Shown here in pieces: positions 23,304-31,277 of a DNA stretch of 37,183 nt. The stretch comes from JBGQAS01 sp964498605. GTDB taxonomy: Bacteria > Chloroflexota > Anaerolineae > Anaerolineales > Anaerolineaceae. The translations under genes and the position numbers were made by a program. The stretch lies in NCBI GenBank assembly GCA_964498605.1, contig CAZCHK010000019.1, forward strand, positions 1-37,183, written 5' to 3'. Below the pieces are notes generated by a model, which was not told the DNA's origin, made no database searches, and saw nothing but the letters and a program-made list of their open reading frames with translations. Every line of letters starts with the position of its first letter. Position 1 is the first letter of the stretch.

Positions 23304-23318
23304 ACATGAAATCCTTTG

Positions 23319-23771
23319 TTATGCTACTTCATGTGCGAGGATATATTGGATGACATCGGAGTAATGCGGTTGGCAGTTACCCGCCAGCAGGTTCTGCAAG
23401 GGGATGAAAAACGGTCGCGGCAGCGCGTCCCAGCCAAACCAGCCTACTTCTGTTGATTCCTCGGGCGCACTCAGCGCGGCGTCGCCTCCGGCGTAGTCAA
23501 CCTGCATCCAGATGGTGATGTAGTGTTTGTCTTCTGCTTGAAATATGTCATTGGTAAGCGCCACAAACCGCGGATGAACGCCGTGCACGCCGGTCTCCTC
23601 CAGCATCTCCCGCAGGGCGCAGTCTTCGGGTGTTTCACCAAACTCGAGGTGCCCGCCAGGCATGGACCAGCTGCCCGCCCCGTGCGCGTGCGCGCGGTGC
23701 AGCAGCAGCACTTTTCCATTGTGAGAACAGATCACGCCGACACCCACCATGGGAAACTTCGACTCATTCAC
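23319..23771 (-). CDS. Nudix hydrolase
   Basis: A 150-residue enzyme with a perfect Nudix box from G40 to V62: G-x5-E46-x7-R54-E55-x-x-E58-E59-x-G61-V, preceded by SWSMPGGHLEFGE. Such enzymes hydrolyse nucleoside diphosphates linked to another moiety (nucleotide sugars, dNTPs, ADP-ribose); the DUF-like C-terminal part resembles MutT-type NTP or nucleotide-sugar members, but the substrate is open. I start it at GTG 23771, which overlaps the FAD gene stop by 8 bases and has AGGAG 7 bases ahead; an ATG at 23807 would overlap by 44 bases without a site. It belongs to the leftward operon led by the FAD protein. Confidence 0.9.
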   Translation of the reverse strand: MNESKFPMVGVGVICSHNGKVLLLHRAHAHGAGSWSMPGGHLEFGETPEDCALREMLEETGVHGVHPRFVALTNDIFQAEDKHYITIWMQVDYAGGDAALSAPEESTEVGWFGWDALPRPFFIPLQNLLAGNCQPHYSDVIQYILAHEVA

Positions 23772-25095
23772 CCCACAACTCCTTCGCCCGAGCCGCCCAG
23801 GCATCAAACCCGGCGGGTTCCGCGGGGAATCGCAGGTAGTGCGCTTTGATCCTTCCTGCCAGCGTTGAAGCTGCCAGAAACTTCTTCAGGCTGTGCAGTT
23901 CAAACTGCCCGGTCAGTACACCCCAGGCGAGCGCCGCGCCTACCCTGAGCATCTTTTTGCGATCGAAAACAATCTCGTAATTGCGGTTGAGCTCCTCGAA
24001 ATCCGCGCTGGAAAAGATGATGCCCTGCCTGAACAGGTAGTTGACCGCCCTGCGAGAGAGCTCCGCCGCGGCTGGCAGCTGCGCCAGGCTGGCAGCGAAC
24101 TTGGCACCCTGTCCGCGATGGTACGCGACATTGTACGCCCACAATCCCGCCCGGCTGGTGTCACCTGCGCGCAAGGCCTGGTCGGCAGCCTCAACCGCGC
24201 ACATCACCGCCGCGAAACCCGAGGTGACTCCCTCGCCGGAGAAGGGCTTGTTCTGGTTGGCGCTATCGCCGATGAGCATCACTCCGTTGCCCACCAGCGA
24301 GAAGGGTGTGCGCGTGAAGGGGATGGCACCCTGACGCCTGCCAACCACCTTGCCGGGATCACCGAAGTACTCCTGGCGCCATGCCCCATGCAACTGCCAG
24401 GCGTTCTCAAAGCTCCTGGGCTGGCCAATACCCAGCACCACGTCGTCACCGTAAGACTTGTTCCAGAAGGCCTTGTGAAACATGTAGCCGTTGCTCCCAG
24501 TGGGAAACCCTGCCGGTATATCCGTGCGCAGCTCCAGGCACACATACAAACATCTGTCCGCCGGTACGGGCTGGTTCTCAACTCCAAAGTCATCCGGCAG
24601 ACGCGTGCGCACCGCTCCCGTCAGCCCTGAGGCGTCTACGATCAGGTTTGCGCGCGCTTCACCTTCGACACCGTCAAAGTCTACCTTCAACCCGGTCAGC
24701 CGGCCGTCCTCAACGATCGGCTGAGTGACGCGCGCCTTATCCACCATGCGGACGCCAGCCCGTCTGGCGTACTCCTGCAATCGCCGGATGAAAGCAGGCA
24801 TGTTCATCACATAGAATGCGCCGTGGATGGGCACCCTGACCTTGAGGTCGGGGGAGTAGGTGTAGGAAACCTCCTCGGTGTGGATCAATTCAGGTGGTTG
24901 TGGGTGGGGGATGTTGAACTCCTGGAAGCGCACCTGCTCCATGTGAAAGATCTCGATGGCTTTGCCCAGCTCACTGAACCGCAGCGCCTCCAGAACGATC
25001 ACCTTGTGTCCTCGCTGCGCCATACGCCACGCGAACAGGCAGCCTGCCGTGCCTGCCCCAACAACGATCACGTCCGCTCTGTACACTGCCACCAT
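23764..25095 (-). CDS. FAD-dependent oxidoreductase, geranylgeranyl reductase-like
   Basis: A 443-residue flavoprotein. The Rossmann motif G13-A-G15-T-A-G18 in DVIVVGAGTAG is at the N-terminus; a second FAD motif is LIGDSANQNKPFSGEGVTSG in the C-terminal half, followed by a helical tail. The family includes geranylgeranyl reductases and halogenase/cyclase-type flavoproteins acting on isoprenoid or other lipophilic substrates. I set the start at ATG 25095, where GGAGGAAG precedes it and the Rossmann strand follows at once; the open frame continues 50 codons upstream but through sequence holding the promoter and an inverted repeat. It is the first gene of the leftward operon with Nudix, GxGYxYP and GPH genes. 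Confidence 0.85.
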   Translation of the reverse strand: MVAVYRADVIVVGAGTAGCLFAWRMAQRGHKVIVLEALRFSELGKAIEIFHMEQVRFQEFNIPHPQPPELIHTEEVSYTYSPDLKVRVPIHGAFYVMNMPAFIRRLQEYARRAGVRMVDKARVTQPIVEDGRLTGLKVDFDGVEGEARANLIVDASGLTGAVRTRLPDDFGVENQPVPADRCLYVCLELRTDIPAGFPTGSNGYMFHKAFWNKSYGDDVVLGIGQPRSFENAWQLHGAWRQEYFGDPGKVVGRRQGAIPFTRTPFSLVGNGVMLIGDSANQNKPFSGEGVTSGFAAVMCAVEAADQALRAGDTSRAGLWAYNVAYHRGQGAKFAASLAQLPAAAELSRRAVNYLFRQGIIFSSADFEELNRNYEIVFDRKKMLRVGAALAWGVLTGQFELHSLKKFLAASTLAGRIKAHYLRFPAEPAGFDAWAARAKELWGE

Positions 25096-25115
25096 ATCTT
25101 CCTCCGGGAATTTCT

Positions 25116-25147
25116 TTCTGCAATAATTGTAGAATAGAATTGCAGAA
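25116..25147 (-). promoter_or_regulatory. Inverted repeat in the leader of the FAD-oxidoreductase operon
   Basis: A perfect 9-bp inverted repeat, TTCTGCAAT at 25116-25124 and ATTGCAGAA at 25139-25147, with a 14-base AT-rich centre. On the minus strand TACAAT lies in the centre and could be a -10 box, so this may be an operator; no regulator gene is adjacent. Confidence 0.55.
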
Positions 25148-25263
25148 GATGCCTGCTTTTCGTTGACACCACTTCGTTCATAGCGGCAATCATCAATTGG
25201 TTGAGCAGGTAACGTGCTTCTGTTGTGAATCAGCAGCTGGCACATCCCGCTGGTTCCTTTTGC

Positions 25264-25291
25264 TTGACCGCGTGTCTATTTTTCTTATAAT
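25264..25291 (+). promoter_or_regulatory. Promoter of the CPBP protease gene
   Basis: TTGACC at 25264-25269 and a perfect TATAAT at 25286-25291 with a 16-base spacer, 32 bases before the ATG. Confidence 0.75.
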
Positions 25292-25323
25292 GAAATCTGG
25301 AATCGCGTGACGGGAGGGATCCG

Positions 25324-26190
25324 ATGAACGAGATTAAATTCACACTGCACACCTGGCTCGATCGCGTCGCGGCCGGTTTGCTCTATCTGGTTTTTGGCCT
25401 GATCATCATGCTGCTCTTCAAACCCTGGGGACATCTTCCGCTTTCTGAAGATCGCGACGCCTTCTGGCGCTACGCCCTGATTGTCTTTCTGCTGGCAGCC
25501 TGGCTGCTGGTACGACGGGTCCAGCGCCTGGCAAAATTCGCCCCGCTGCTTTTCGCGCTGCTCATCTTTATGACCACGCTCAGCATCGATCTGTTCTCAG
25601 GCAAAGTTCTCTTCACCATGCGCGGCTTTAACGCCAGCACACCGAGCGGGATCGCGCTGATGAAGCTGGCCGAATGCGGGTTGATTTCCGGCATCCTCAT
25701 CCTTCTCACCTGGGCATCCGGTGAAAGACTCGGATCGATCTACCTGCAAAAAGGCAGGCTGGGCAAGGGGCTGCTTATCGGCTGCATCGCCTTCATAGCT
25801 GCGGCCGCCCTTGCGTATCCAATGGCGGACCTGTTCGGCATTCAGGATGTTACTTTCGAGAAGCTCCTGTCATGGCTGCCGTGGATCCTCATTGCCATCC
25901 TATCCAACGCATTCATGGAAGAGCTGCTTTTCCGCGGCCTGTTCCTGCGCAAGCTGGAACCCTTCACCGGCAAGTGGATCGCCAACATACTCGTCGCGAT
26001 CGTCTTCATTGCTCCACACCTTACAGTCAACTATGCTGAGAGCATCCCCGTTTTCGGTCTGGTGCTTATTCCCCTGGCACTGGCCTGGGGCTGGATCATG
26101 CAATTCACGGATTCAATCTGGGGTTCTTTCCTCTTTCACGCCGGCATGGATATTCCAATTTTTTTGGGTATTTTCTCGCAGATGCAATAG
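25324..26190 (+). CDS. CPBP family intramembrane metalloprotease/glutamic protease
   Basis: A 288-residue protein with about eight hydrophobic segments. The Abi/CPBP motifs are complete in the C-terminal half: E199-E200-x3-R204 (MEELLFRG), F228-x3-H232 (FIAPH) and a final FHAGMD. In the Rce1 family the glutamates and the histidines form the catalytic site within the membrane. Bacterial members act in peptide processing, immunity or envelope stress; no bacteriocin-like gene is visible here. GGGAGGG is well placed before the ATG at 25324 and a clear promoter lies upstream, so it is probably monocistronic. The gene that follows is convergent. Confidence 0.92.
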   Translation: MNEIKFTLHTWLDRVAAGLLYLVFGLIIMLLFKPWGHLPLSEDRDAFWRYALIVFLLAAWLLVRRVQRLAKFAPLLFALLIFMTTLSIDLFSGKVLFTMRGFNASTPSGIALMKLAECGLISGILILLTWASGERLGSIYLQKGRLGKGLLIGCIAFIAAAALAYPMADLFGIQDVTFEKLLSWLPWILIAILSNAFMEELLFRGLFLRKLEPFTGKWIANILVAIVFIAPHLTVNYAESIPVFGLVLIPLALAWGWIMQFTDSIWGSFLFHAGMDIPIFLGIFSQMQ

Positions 26191-26410
26191 ATACTTCAGC
26201 GTGAACGGAAAAACACCTGTCACTGCCGCGTGAACCCCATCGTCAATTCTCTTCACGGGAACCTAGTGAATGGTACATTTATCAGGGGAATCTTCACCGC
26301 ACACCGGATTGTTGTGCCTCGGTTCAAGATGGCTGGTATGTCCTTTGCAGGCGCAACATGCCGGCTGCAGGAAATGACAACCCCCCTCTCGAAAATTATT
26401 ACGGTTCGTT

Positions 26411-26932
26411 CTACAACCGGTTCTTGAGTTCCTTCATCTTCATATCCAGGTATTCCGTCTCGGTCCAGAATATCCTGTCTTTTTGTTTCAACTCTTCTCT
26501 CCCAATCCCGCTTGCCAGCTGCTCACCAATTTCCTTCTTTTTCTGGATCAGAGATTGGATCAGATCGCTGAGGCTTTGAAGTTCAAGAATGAAACCAAGG
26601 AAGAATACTATGGCGATGATGATTATTTGAAAGGTGGAGCTGCTTGAATTATCACTCCATAATTTCAGCAGGAAAAAAATACCAATTACCACCGCGGGGA
26701 TGAGGATGAAGCGGAAGGCTGCGGATATGATGCGGCTCGTTTTGACCTGCCGGATGCACGCCGCGCAAACAGGCTCGCTGCTGGAACCTTCCACCACGAA
26801 GGTCTTCACATGTTCGATTAAGGGGTTCTTTGAAGTGGCACCAATAATGTTATCGTATTCCTTATCCGGTTTGCCAAAATAAAAACGGAAATCCGTTCCT
26901 TCATTTTTTTTGCATGATTTGCATATTGACAT
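26411..26932 (-). CDS. Zinc-ribbon membrane protein of unknown function (copy 2)
   Basis: A 173-residue protein. A Cys4 zinc ribbon is spread over the N-terminal third (C4-x2-C7 and CAAC at about 56-59), followed by two transmembrane helices (about 70-92 and 100-120) and a charged helical C-terminus. The neighbour at 26985-27545 has the same order of elements and a related tail (FW near a KNEL/KELKN segment), so they are divergent paralogues. This copy is visibly richer in A and T and in Ile, Lys and Phe than its surroundings. AAAGGTG lies ahead of the ATG. I do not recognise a named family; a membrane sensor or chaperone-like zinc protein is possible. The 220 bases between its stop and the CPBP stop show nothing convincing. 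Confidence 0.72.
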   Translation of the reverse strand: MSICKSCKKNEGTDFRFYFGKPDKEYDNIIGATSKNPLIEHVKTFVVEGSSSEPVCAACIRQVKTSRIISAAFRFILIPAVVIGIFFLLKLWSDNSSSSTFQIIIIAIVFFLGFILELQSLSDLIQSLIQKKKEIGEQLASGIGREELKQKDRIFWTETEYLDMKMKELKNRL

Positions 26933-26984
26933 ACCAGCACCTTTGAGGTTTCTGCCTGATGCATTCAGCCAATTCGCTCCAGCT

Positions 26985-27545
26985 TCACCCTGGAATATCG
27001 GTCTTTTTTTTCATTATATAACTGACATTATTGGCCGGGAAGTGTGCTGCAGGCCAGAAAGTGTCGTACCCCTTCGCCTTTAATTCATTTTTTCGCGTCT
27101 CGATCGCCAGCGACTGACCGGCGTCCAAGTCGAGCGTCCCGAGCTTGCGGTTTCCCCCTGCTACCAGCGCCGCCAGCAGAAAAAACAGGAACAACACGCC
27201 CAGGACGATCAGCGCCCAGAGCGGGACGGTCTCATCCCCCTTGATCCTTTCGGAAAGCATGAAAGCGAATATTGCCGCAACGATCATGCTGATGACACCC
27301 CAGATGAGGGCTCGCGCCAGGTTGAAACCGCGACTCCTCTTCCTGACACACTCGTCGCACAGGAACCCCGCAGAGGGGGAAATGTCGTAAGCTGTCACAA
27401 CCTGTCCCGGCGGCGCTTGAAAATCTACACCACTGCCCCTGGCCGATCTGCCATAAAAGAAGCTATAGGACTGTCCTTCGCGATCCTGCCTGCAGGCAAG
27501 GCAGCTGTCCACACGTTTACCTGATTTTCCCGCTCCTGTCTCCAT
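26985..27545 (-). CDS. Zinc-ribbon membrane protein of unknown function (copy 1)
   Basis: A 186-residue protein with a Cys4 zinc ribbon (CLAC at about 15-18, CDEC at about 63-66), two transmembrane helices (about 77-97 and 107-130) and a C-terminal domain containing KNELKAKGYDTFWP. It begins 15 bases after the amrS stop with GGAGGG before the ATG, so it is translated from the same message; the second copy follows 52 bases on. The spacer between the two CxxC pairs is longer than in a classical ribbon. No family is recognised with confidence. The link to AmrS may be only positional. Confidence 0.75.
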   Translation of the reverse strand: METGAGKSGKRVDSCLACRQDREGQSYSFFYGRSARGSGVDFQAPPGQVVTAYDISPSAGFLCDECVRKRSRGFNLARALIWGVISMIVAAIFAFMLSERIKGDETVPLWALIVLGVLFLFFLLAALVAGGNRKLGTLDLDAGQSLAIETRKNELKAKGYDTFWPAAHFPANNVSYIMKKKTDIPG

Positions 27546-27560
27546 ATCGTCCCTCCAGAA

Positions 27561-28676
27561 TCATACACGCCTCGGCATGCCCCAGCCGCCGATGTTGACC
27601 TGTTCCGGCTTATCCGTCCACACACCGGCGATCTTTTCACCGCACCGCGAACACTTTCCATCCGCGGACACATGATACTCGTGAATGGTGTAACCCCTGC
27701 GCTTGACCAGGACCATCGAGCAATGCGGGCAGTGGGTATCTTCCAGGGAACCCACCCTGCCGGGCAGGTTGCCCGCGTACACGTAGCGCAGCCCGGCTTC
27801 CTGCCCCACGTCCGCGGCGCGCTGCAGCAGGTCCGGCGTGGTGGCAGGCGCATCGTGGTTGTAATCGGGATGGTAGGCCGTGACGTGCCAGGGGATATCC
27901 GCTGAGACCGAGACGAGAAAGCGCGCCGCGTCCCACAGCTCCTCGGGACTGTCATTGAAACCGGGGATGATCAGCGTGACCACCTCCACCCACAAGCCCA
28001 TTGTGTGCGCCTTGATGATGGTGTCCAGGACCGGCTGCAGCCCGCCTCCCAGTTCTTTGTACTGCTTCTCCTGCATGGTTTTCAGATCAACCTTGAATCC
28101 CGATAATACCGGGCGCAGGTATTCCAGCGCTTCCGGCGTGGCAAAACCGTTCGAGACGTATGCGCAGGCGATGCCCTGCTCGTTTGCCAGGCGGAAGATC
28201 TCCCGCGCCCATTCGCAGGTGATGAGCGGTTCATTGTACGAGGAGGCGATGATCTCCACCCGCCCGTGCACGGCAGCCTGCACGATCTGCTCCGGTGAGA
28301 CCTTCTGGATGGAAGATATCACGTCATTGGCAGCCGGTTCGCGCAGTGTTTGCGACGAAAGCCAGTTCTGGCAGAAATCACAGCGCATGTTGCAGCCAAG
28401 CATGCCAAAAGTCAGCGCGCTGGCGCCGGGAAGAAAATGCGAAAAGGGCTTCTTTTCAACAGGATCGATTGCCGCGCCGGCAATGTAACCCCAGGGGGCG
28501 TACAGAATTCCATCTTTGTTCACCCGCATCTGGCAGATGCCGCGTTTTCCAGGTGCAATCCGGCAGCGATGCGCGCACGCGAGGCAGCGTATGAAAAGGT
28601 TGTCCAGTTTTTCATGCAGCTCCGCTTCGTGCGTCAGTGCGTCGAGGATCTCTGCGGGCTTTTTCATCTCAACCAT
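27561..28676 (-). CDS. amrS: AmmeMemoRadiSam system radical SAM enzyme
   Basis: A 371-residue radical SAM protein. The cluster motif is C95-x3-C99-x2-C102 (GCNMRCDFCQNW). Upstream is the AmrS-type cysteine cluster C31-x2-C34-x3-C38-x9-C48, and near the end a zinc-ribbon-like tail with CPHC and CSRCGEK. The ordering matches AmrS/PflA-like activases; its partners AMMECR1 and Memo are not in the window, so the pathway role is unknown here. The ATG at 28676 sits in TATAATGG. If that TATAAT is a true -10 box, transcription would begin near the fourth codon, whose ATG at 28667 would then be a leaderless start. It is divergent from mutS2 with only 39 bases between them. Confidence 0.9.
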   Translation of the reverse strand: MVEMKKPAEILDALTHEAELHEKLDNLFIRCLACAHRCRIAPGKRGICQMRVNKDGILYAPWGYIAGAAIDPVEKKPFSHFLPGASALTFGMLGCNMRCDFCQNWLSSQTLREPAANDVISSIQKVSPEQIVQAAVHGRVEIIASSYNEPLITCEWAREIFRLANEQGIACAYVSNGFATPEALEYLRPVLSGFKVDLKTMQEKQYKELGGGLQPVLDTIIKAHTMGLWVEVVTLIIPGFNDSPEELWDAARFLVSVSADIPWHVTAYHPDYNHDAPATTPDLLQRAADVGQEAGLRYVYAGNLPGRVGSLEDTHCPHCSMVLVKRRGYTIHEYHVSADGKCSRCGEKIAGVWTDKPEQVNIGGWGMPRRV

Positions 28677-28715
28677 TATAGCAACTGAAAGGCTTTATGG
28701 TACACTCAGCAAGCC

Positions 28716-31109
28716 ATGGACGATAAAACTCTCTCCACGCTGGAGTATCCCAAGGTATTGGAACGCCTGGCGGGGTTCTGCTCCTTCTCCGCTTCCGCTG
28801 AAGCTGCCCGCGCGCTGCGCCCATCTGTTTCGCTGGACGAGGTCAAGCCGCGCCTGCAGCGCACCACGGAAGCCCGCAAACTGCTCAGCCTGAACATGGA
28901 TGTCAGCGTGGGGGGTACCAGCGACATCCGCCCTCTGGTCGGGCTGGCGGCGCGCTCCGGCGTGCTGCCCCCTGCTGACCTGCTGGCGATCAAGACCACG
29001 CTGGAAGTCGGGCGGCAGCTGGCACGCACCTTCGAAAAATCACATCATCAGTTTCCCCTGCTCTCCGGGATCGCCCTTTCCTTTCCACCCCCCCACGGGT
29101 TGATCGATGCCATCTCGCAGTGCATCTCCGAGCGGGGCGACATCCTGGACAGTGCTTCACCGAAGCTGGCGTCCATCCGGCGCGAGGTGCGCGTGGCGCA
29201 CGAGCGCCTGATGAGCAAGCTGGAGCGCATGATCAGCGACAGCAAGAACGCTCCCATGCTGCAGGAAGCCCTCATCACCCAGCGCAACGGACGCTATGTC
29301 ATCCCCCTGCGCGCTGATTTCAAAGGACGCATCCGCTCCATCGTGCACGATCAGTCCTCCTCCGGTGCCACGCTCTTTGTCGAGCCGCTGGCGGTGGTGG
29401 ACCTGAACAACGCCTGGCAGGAATGCCAGCTTGCCGAACGCGATGAGGAGCGGCGGATCCTGAGTGAGCTCTCCGCAAAGGTCGGTGAAAACAGCGACTC
29501 ATTGATAGCTCTGCTGGACGCGCTGGCCGAGTTCGACCTGGTGCTGGCATGCGCCAAGTACGCCGAGGAGCTGCGCGCCGTGGAACCGGTCATGGAACCA
29601 TTCAAGCCCAGGAATACCGCTACGCATCACCCGGGCAGCTCCATCAGACTGCTGGCCGCCCGTCATCCGCTGCTGGATGCGCAGAAAGTGGTACCCATTG
29701 ACATCATGATGGACGAGCGCACTTTCTCGGTGGTCATCACCGGCCCCAACACCGGCGGTAAGACTGTCACGCTCAAAACAGTCGGTCTGCTGGTACTGAT
29801 GGCGCAGAGCGGTCTGCACATCCCCGCTACCTCCGGTTCCGAGATTTCCTGCTTCACGCAGATCTTCGCCGATATCGGCGACGAGCAGTCTATCGAGCAG
29901 TCGCTGTCCACTTTCAGCGGGCACATCACCAACATCATCCACATCCTCAACGTGTGCGACCGCACCAGCCTGGTACTGCTGGACGAACTGGGTGCCGGCA
30001 CGGACCCTCAGGAAGGCTCCGCCCTGGCGCGCGCCATCCTCAGCGATCTGATTGAGCGCGGCATCACCAACCTGATTGCCACGCACTACCCGGAGCTTAA
30101 GGAATACGCTCACGCCGTGAACGGCGTGACCAACGCCAGCCTGGAGTTCAACCTGCGCACGCTGCGTCCGACCTATCACCTGACCATCGGTCTGCCGGGA
30201 CGCTCCAACGCCCTGTCCATTGCCGAACGGTTGGGTCTGCCCAAGGGCATTATCGAAGGGGCGCGAACGCTGCTCGACCCCAACGACCTGCGTTCCGAGG
30301 ACCTGTTGGATGAGATCCACCGCCAGATGGAGCACGCCCGCAGGCAGCGTGCCGTATCGGATCGTGTGCGAAACGAAGCCGAGGACCTGCGCAAGAAATA
30401 TCGCGCGCGCCTTGAGAATGTGGAGGATGAACGGCGCGAGATGCTTGTAAAAGCACGCGAGCAGGCCGAACGGGAAGTGGATGAACTTCGGGCCGAAATG
30501 GATGCGCTGCGGAAAGACCTCGCCCACGCCCGTCAACCCATTGAAGCGCTGAAGCCCATCCAGGCCAAGCTGCAGGCGCTCGAGGAGAAAACACAGGCTC
30601 CCGTGGAGCGCCAGTCGCCACAGGCAGAAGGCAGCCGGGTCCTCAAGCCGGGAGACAGGGTGCGCATCGCGTCACTCAAGATGGACGGCGTACTGAGTGC
30701 GGTGGGAGAAGAAGAAGGTGAAGTGCAAATCGGCAACCTGCGCGTGCGTGTCAGGTTGTCCGAACTGCTGCACGTGGGTGACCCCACGGGTGCCGCCATC
30801 GAGGATGCCTCCACGCGGCTGGTGCAGGCGCAGTCTGGCTCGTCCGTGTTCTACCCTTCGCCGGGGATGGAGCTGGATATCCGCGGACAGCGCGCCGATG
30901 ACGCCGTCGACGCGGTCGAGCGCTACCTGGAATCGGCATACCTGGCCGGCATGCCCTTCGTGCGCATCATTCATGGCAAAGGCACCGGCCGCCTGCGGCA
31001 GGTCATCCAGCAGACGCTGCGCGGGATTCCGCACGTTTCCTCGTTCGAGGACGGGGGTGACCGGGAAGGGGGCGAGGGCGTGACGGTGGTGAAAATCCAG
31101 AGAAATTAA
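28716..31109 (+). CDS. mutS2: MutS2 family ATPase/endonuclease (RqcU-like)
   Basis: A 797-residue protein with all MutS2 parts: N-terminal core and clamp (1-320), ABC-type ATPase with Walker A GPNTGGKT (K349) and Walker B LVLLDELGAGTDP, a long coiled coil (about 515-640), a KOW-like linker (VLKPGDRVRIASLKMDGVL) and a C-terminal Smr domain (about 715-797) with LDIRGQR and HGKGTGRLR. MutS2 suppresses recombination and, in Bacillus, splits collided ribosomes for rescue; which job dominates here is not visible. The ATG at 28716 lacks a good ribosome binding site, so the message may be short-leadered. It is divergent from amrS and ends with a hairpin. Confidence 0.95.
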   Translation: MDDKTLSTLEYPKVLERLAGFCSFSASAEAARALRPSVSLDEVKPRLQRTTEARKLLSLNMDVSVGGTSDIRPLVGLAARSGVLPPADLLAIKTTLEVGRQLARTFEKSHHQFPLLSGIALSFPPPHGLIDAISQCISERGDILDSASPKLASIRREVRVAHERLMSKLERMISDSKNAPMLQEALITQRNGRYVIPLRADFKGRIRSIVHDQSSSGATLFVEPLAVVDLNNAWQECQLAERDEERRILSELSAKVGENSDSLIALLDALAEFDLVLACAKYAEELRAVEPVMEPFKPRNTATHHPGSSIRLLAARHPLLDAQKVVPIDIMMDERTFSVVITGPNTGGKTVTLKTVGLLVLMAQSGLHIPATSGSEISCFTQIFADIGDEQSIEQSLSTFSGHITNIIHILNVCDRTSLVLLDELGAGTDPQEGSALARAILSDLIERGITNLIATHYPELKEYAHAVNGVTNASLEFNLRTLRPTYHLTIGLPGRSNALSIAERLGLPKGIIEGARTLLDPNDLRSEDLLDEIHRQMEHARRQRAVSDRVRNEAEDLRKKYRARLENVEDERREMLVKAREQAEREVDELRAEMDALRKDLAHARQPIEALKPIQAKLQALEEKTQAPVERQSPQAEGSRVLKPGDRVRIASLKMDGVLSAVGEEEGEVQIGNLRVRVRLSELLHVGDPTGAAIEDASTRLVQAQSGSSVFYPSPGMELDIRGQRADDAVDAVERYLESAYLAGMPFVRIIHGKGTGRLRQVIQQTLRGIPHVSSFEDGGDREGGEGVTVVKIQRN

Positions 31110-31122
31110 ATCTTTAAATACT

Positions 31123-31166
31123 AAAGGTTGGCAGTGAGCGGTACCCCCATTCACAACCAACCTTTT
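31123..31166 (+). terminator. Probable mutS2 terminator
   Basis: AAAGGTTGG at 31123-31131 pairs perfectly with CCAACCTTT at 31157-31165 over a 25-base loop and ends in a short T-run. It starts 13 bases after the mutS2 stop; the long loop makes it weaker than the other terminators here. Confidence 0.55.
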
Positions 31167-31243
31167 CGGCGTGCGCAAGGTCCCTGGTTCTCGCGCGGAA
31201 GTCTGCAACGTAACCTGACTAAATTTATCATATATGCATTGCC

Positions 31244-31267
31244 AAAACGTGGACAAAAACGTGGACA
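31244..31267. repeat. 12-bp tandem duplication between convergent genes
   Basis: AAAACGTGGACA occurs twice in exact tandem. A 15-codon frame from ATG 31234 to TAG 31281 reads through it as NVDKNVDK and shares its last bases with the stop of the SARP-STAND gene. There is no ribosome binding site, so it is recorded as a repeat rather than a gene. Confidence 0.6.
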
Positions 31268-31277
31268 AGAGTTGTGT

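Noticed and set aside
31140..31240. Possible tRNA or RNA gene between mutS2 and the SARP gene
   Set aside because: Some T-loop-like bases occur but no cloverleaf can be drawn; only the terminator hairpin and tandem repeat are supported.
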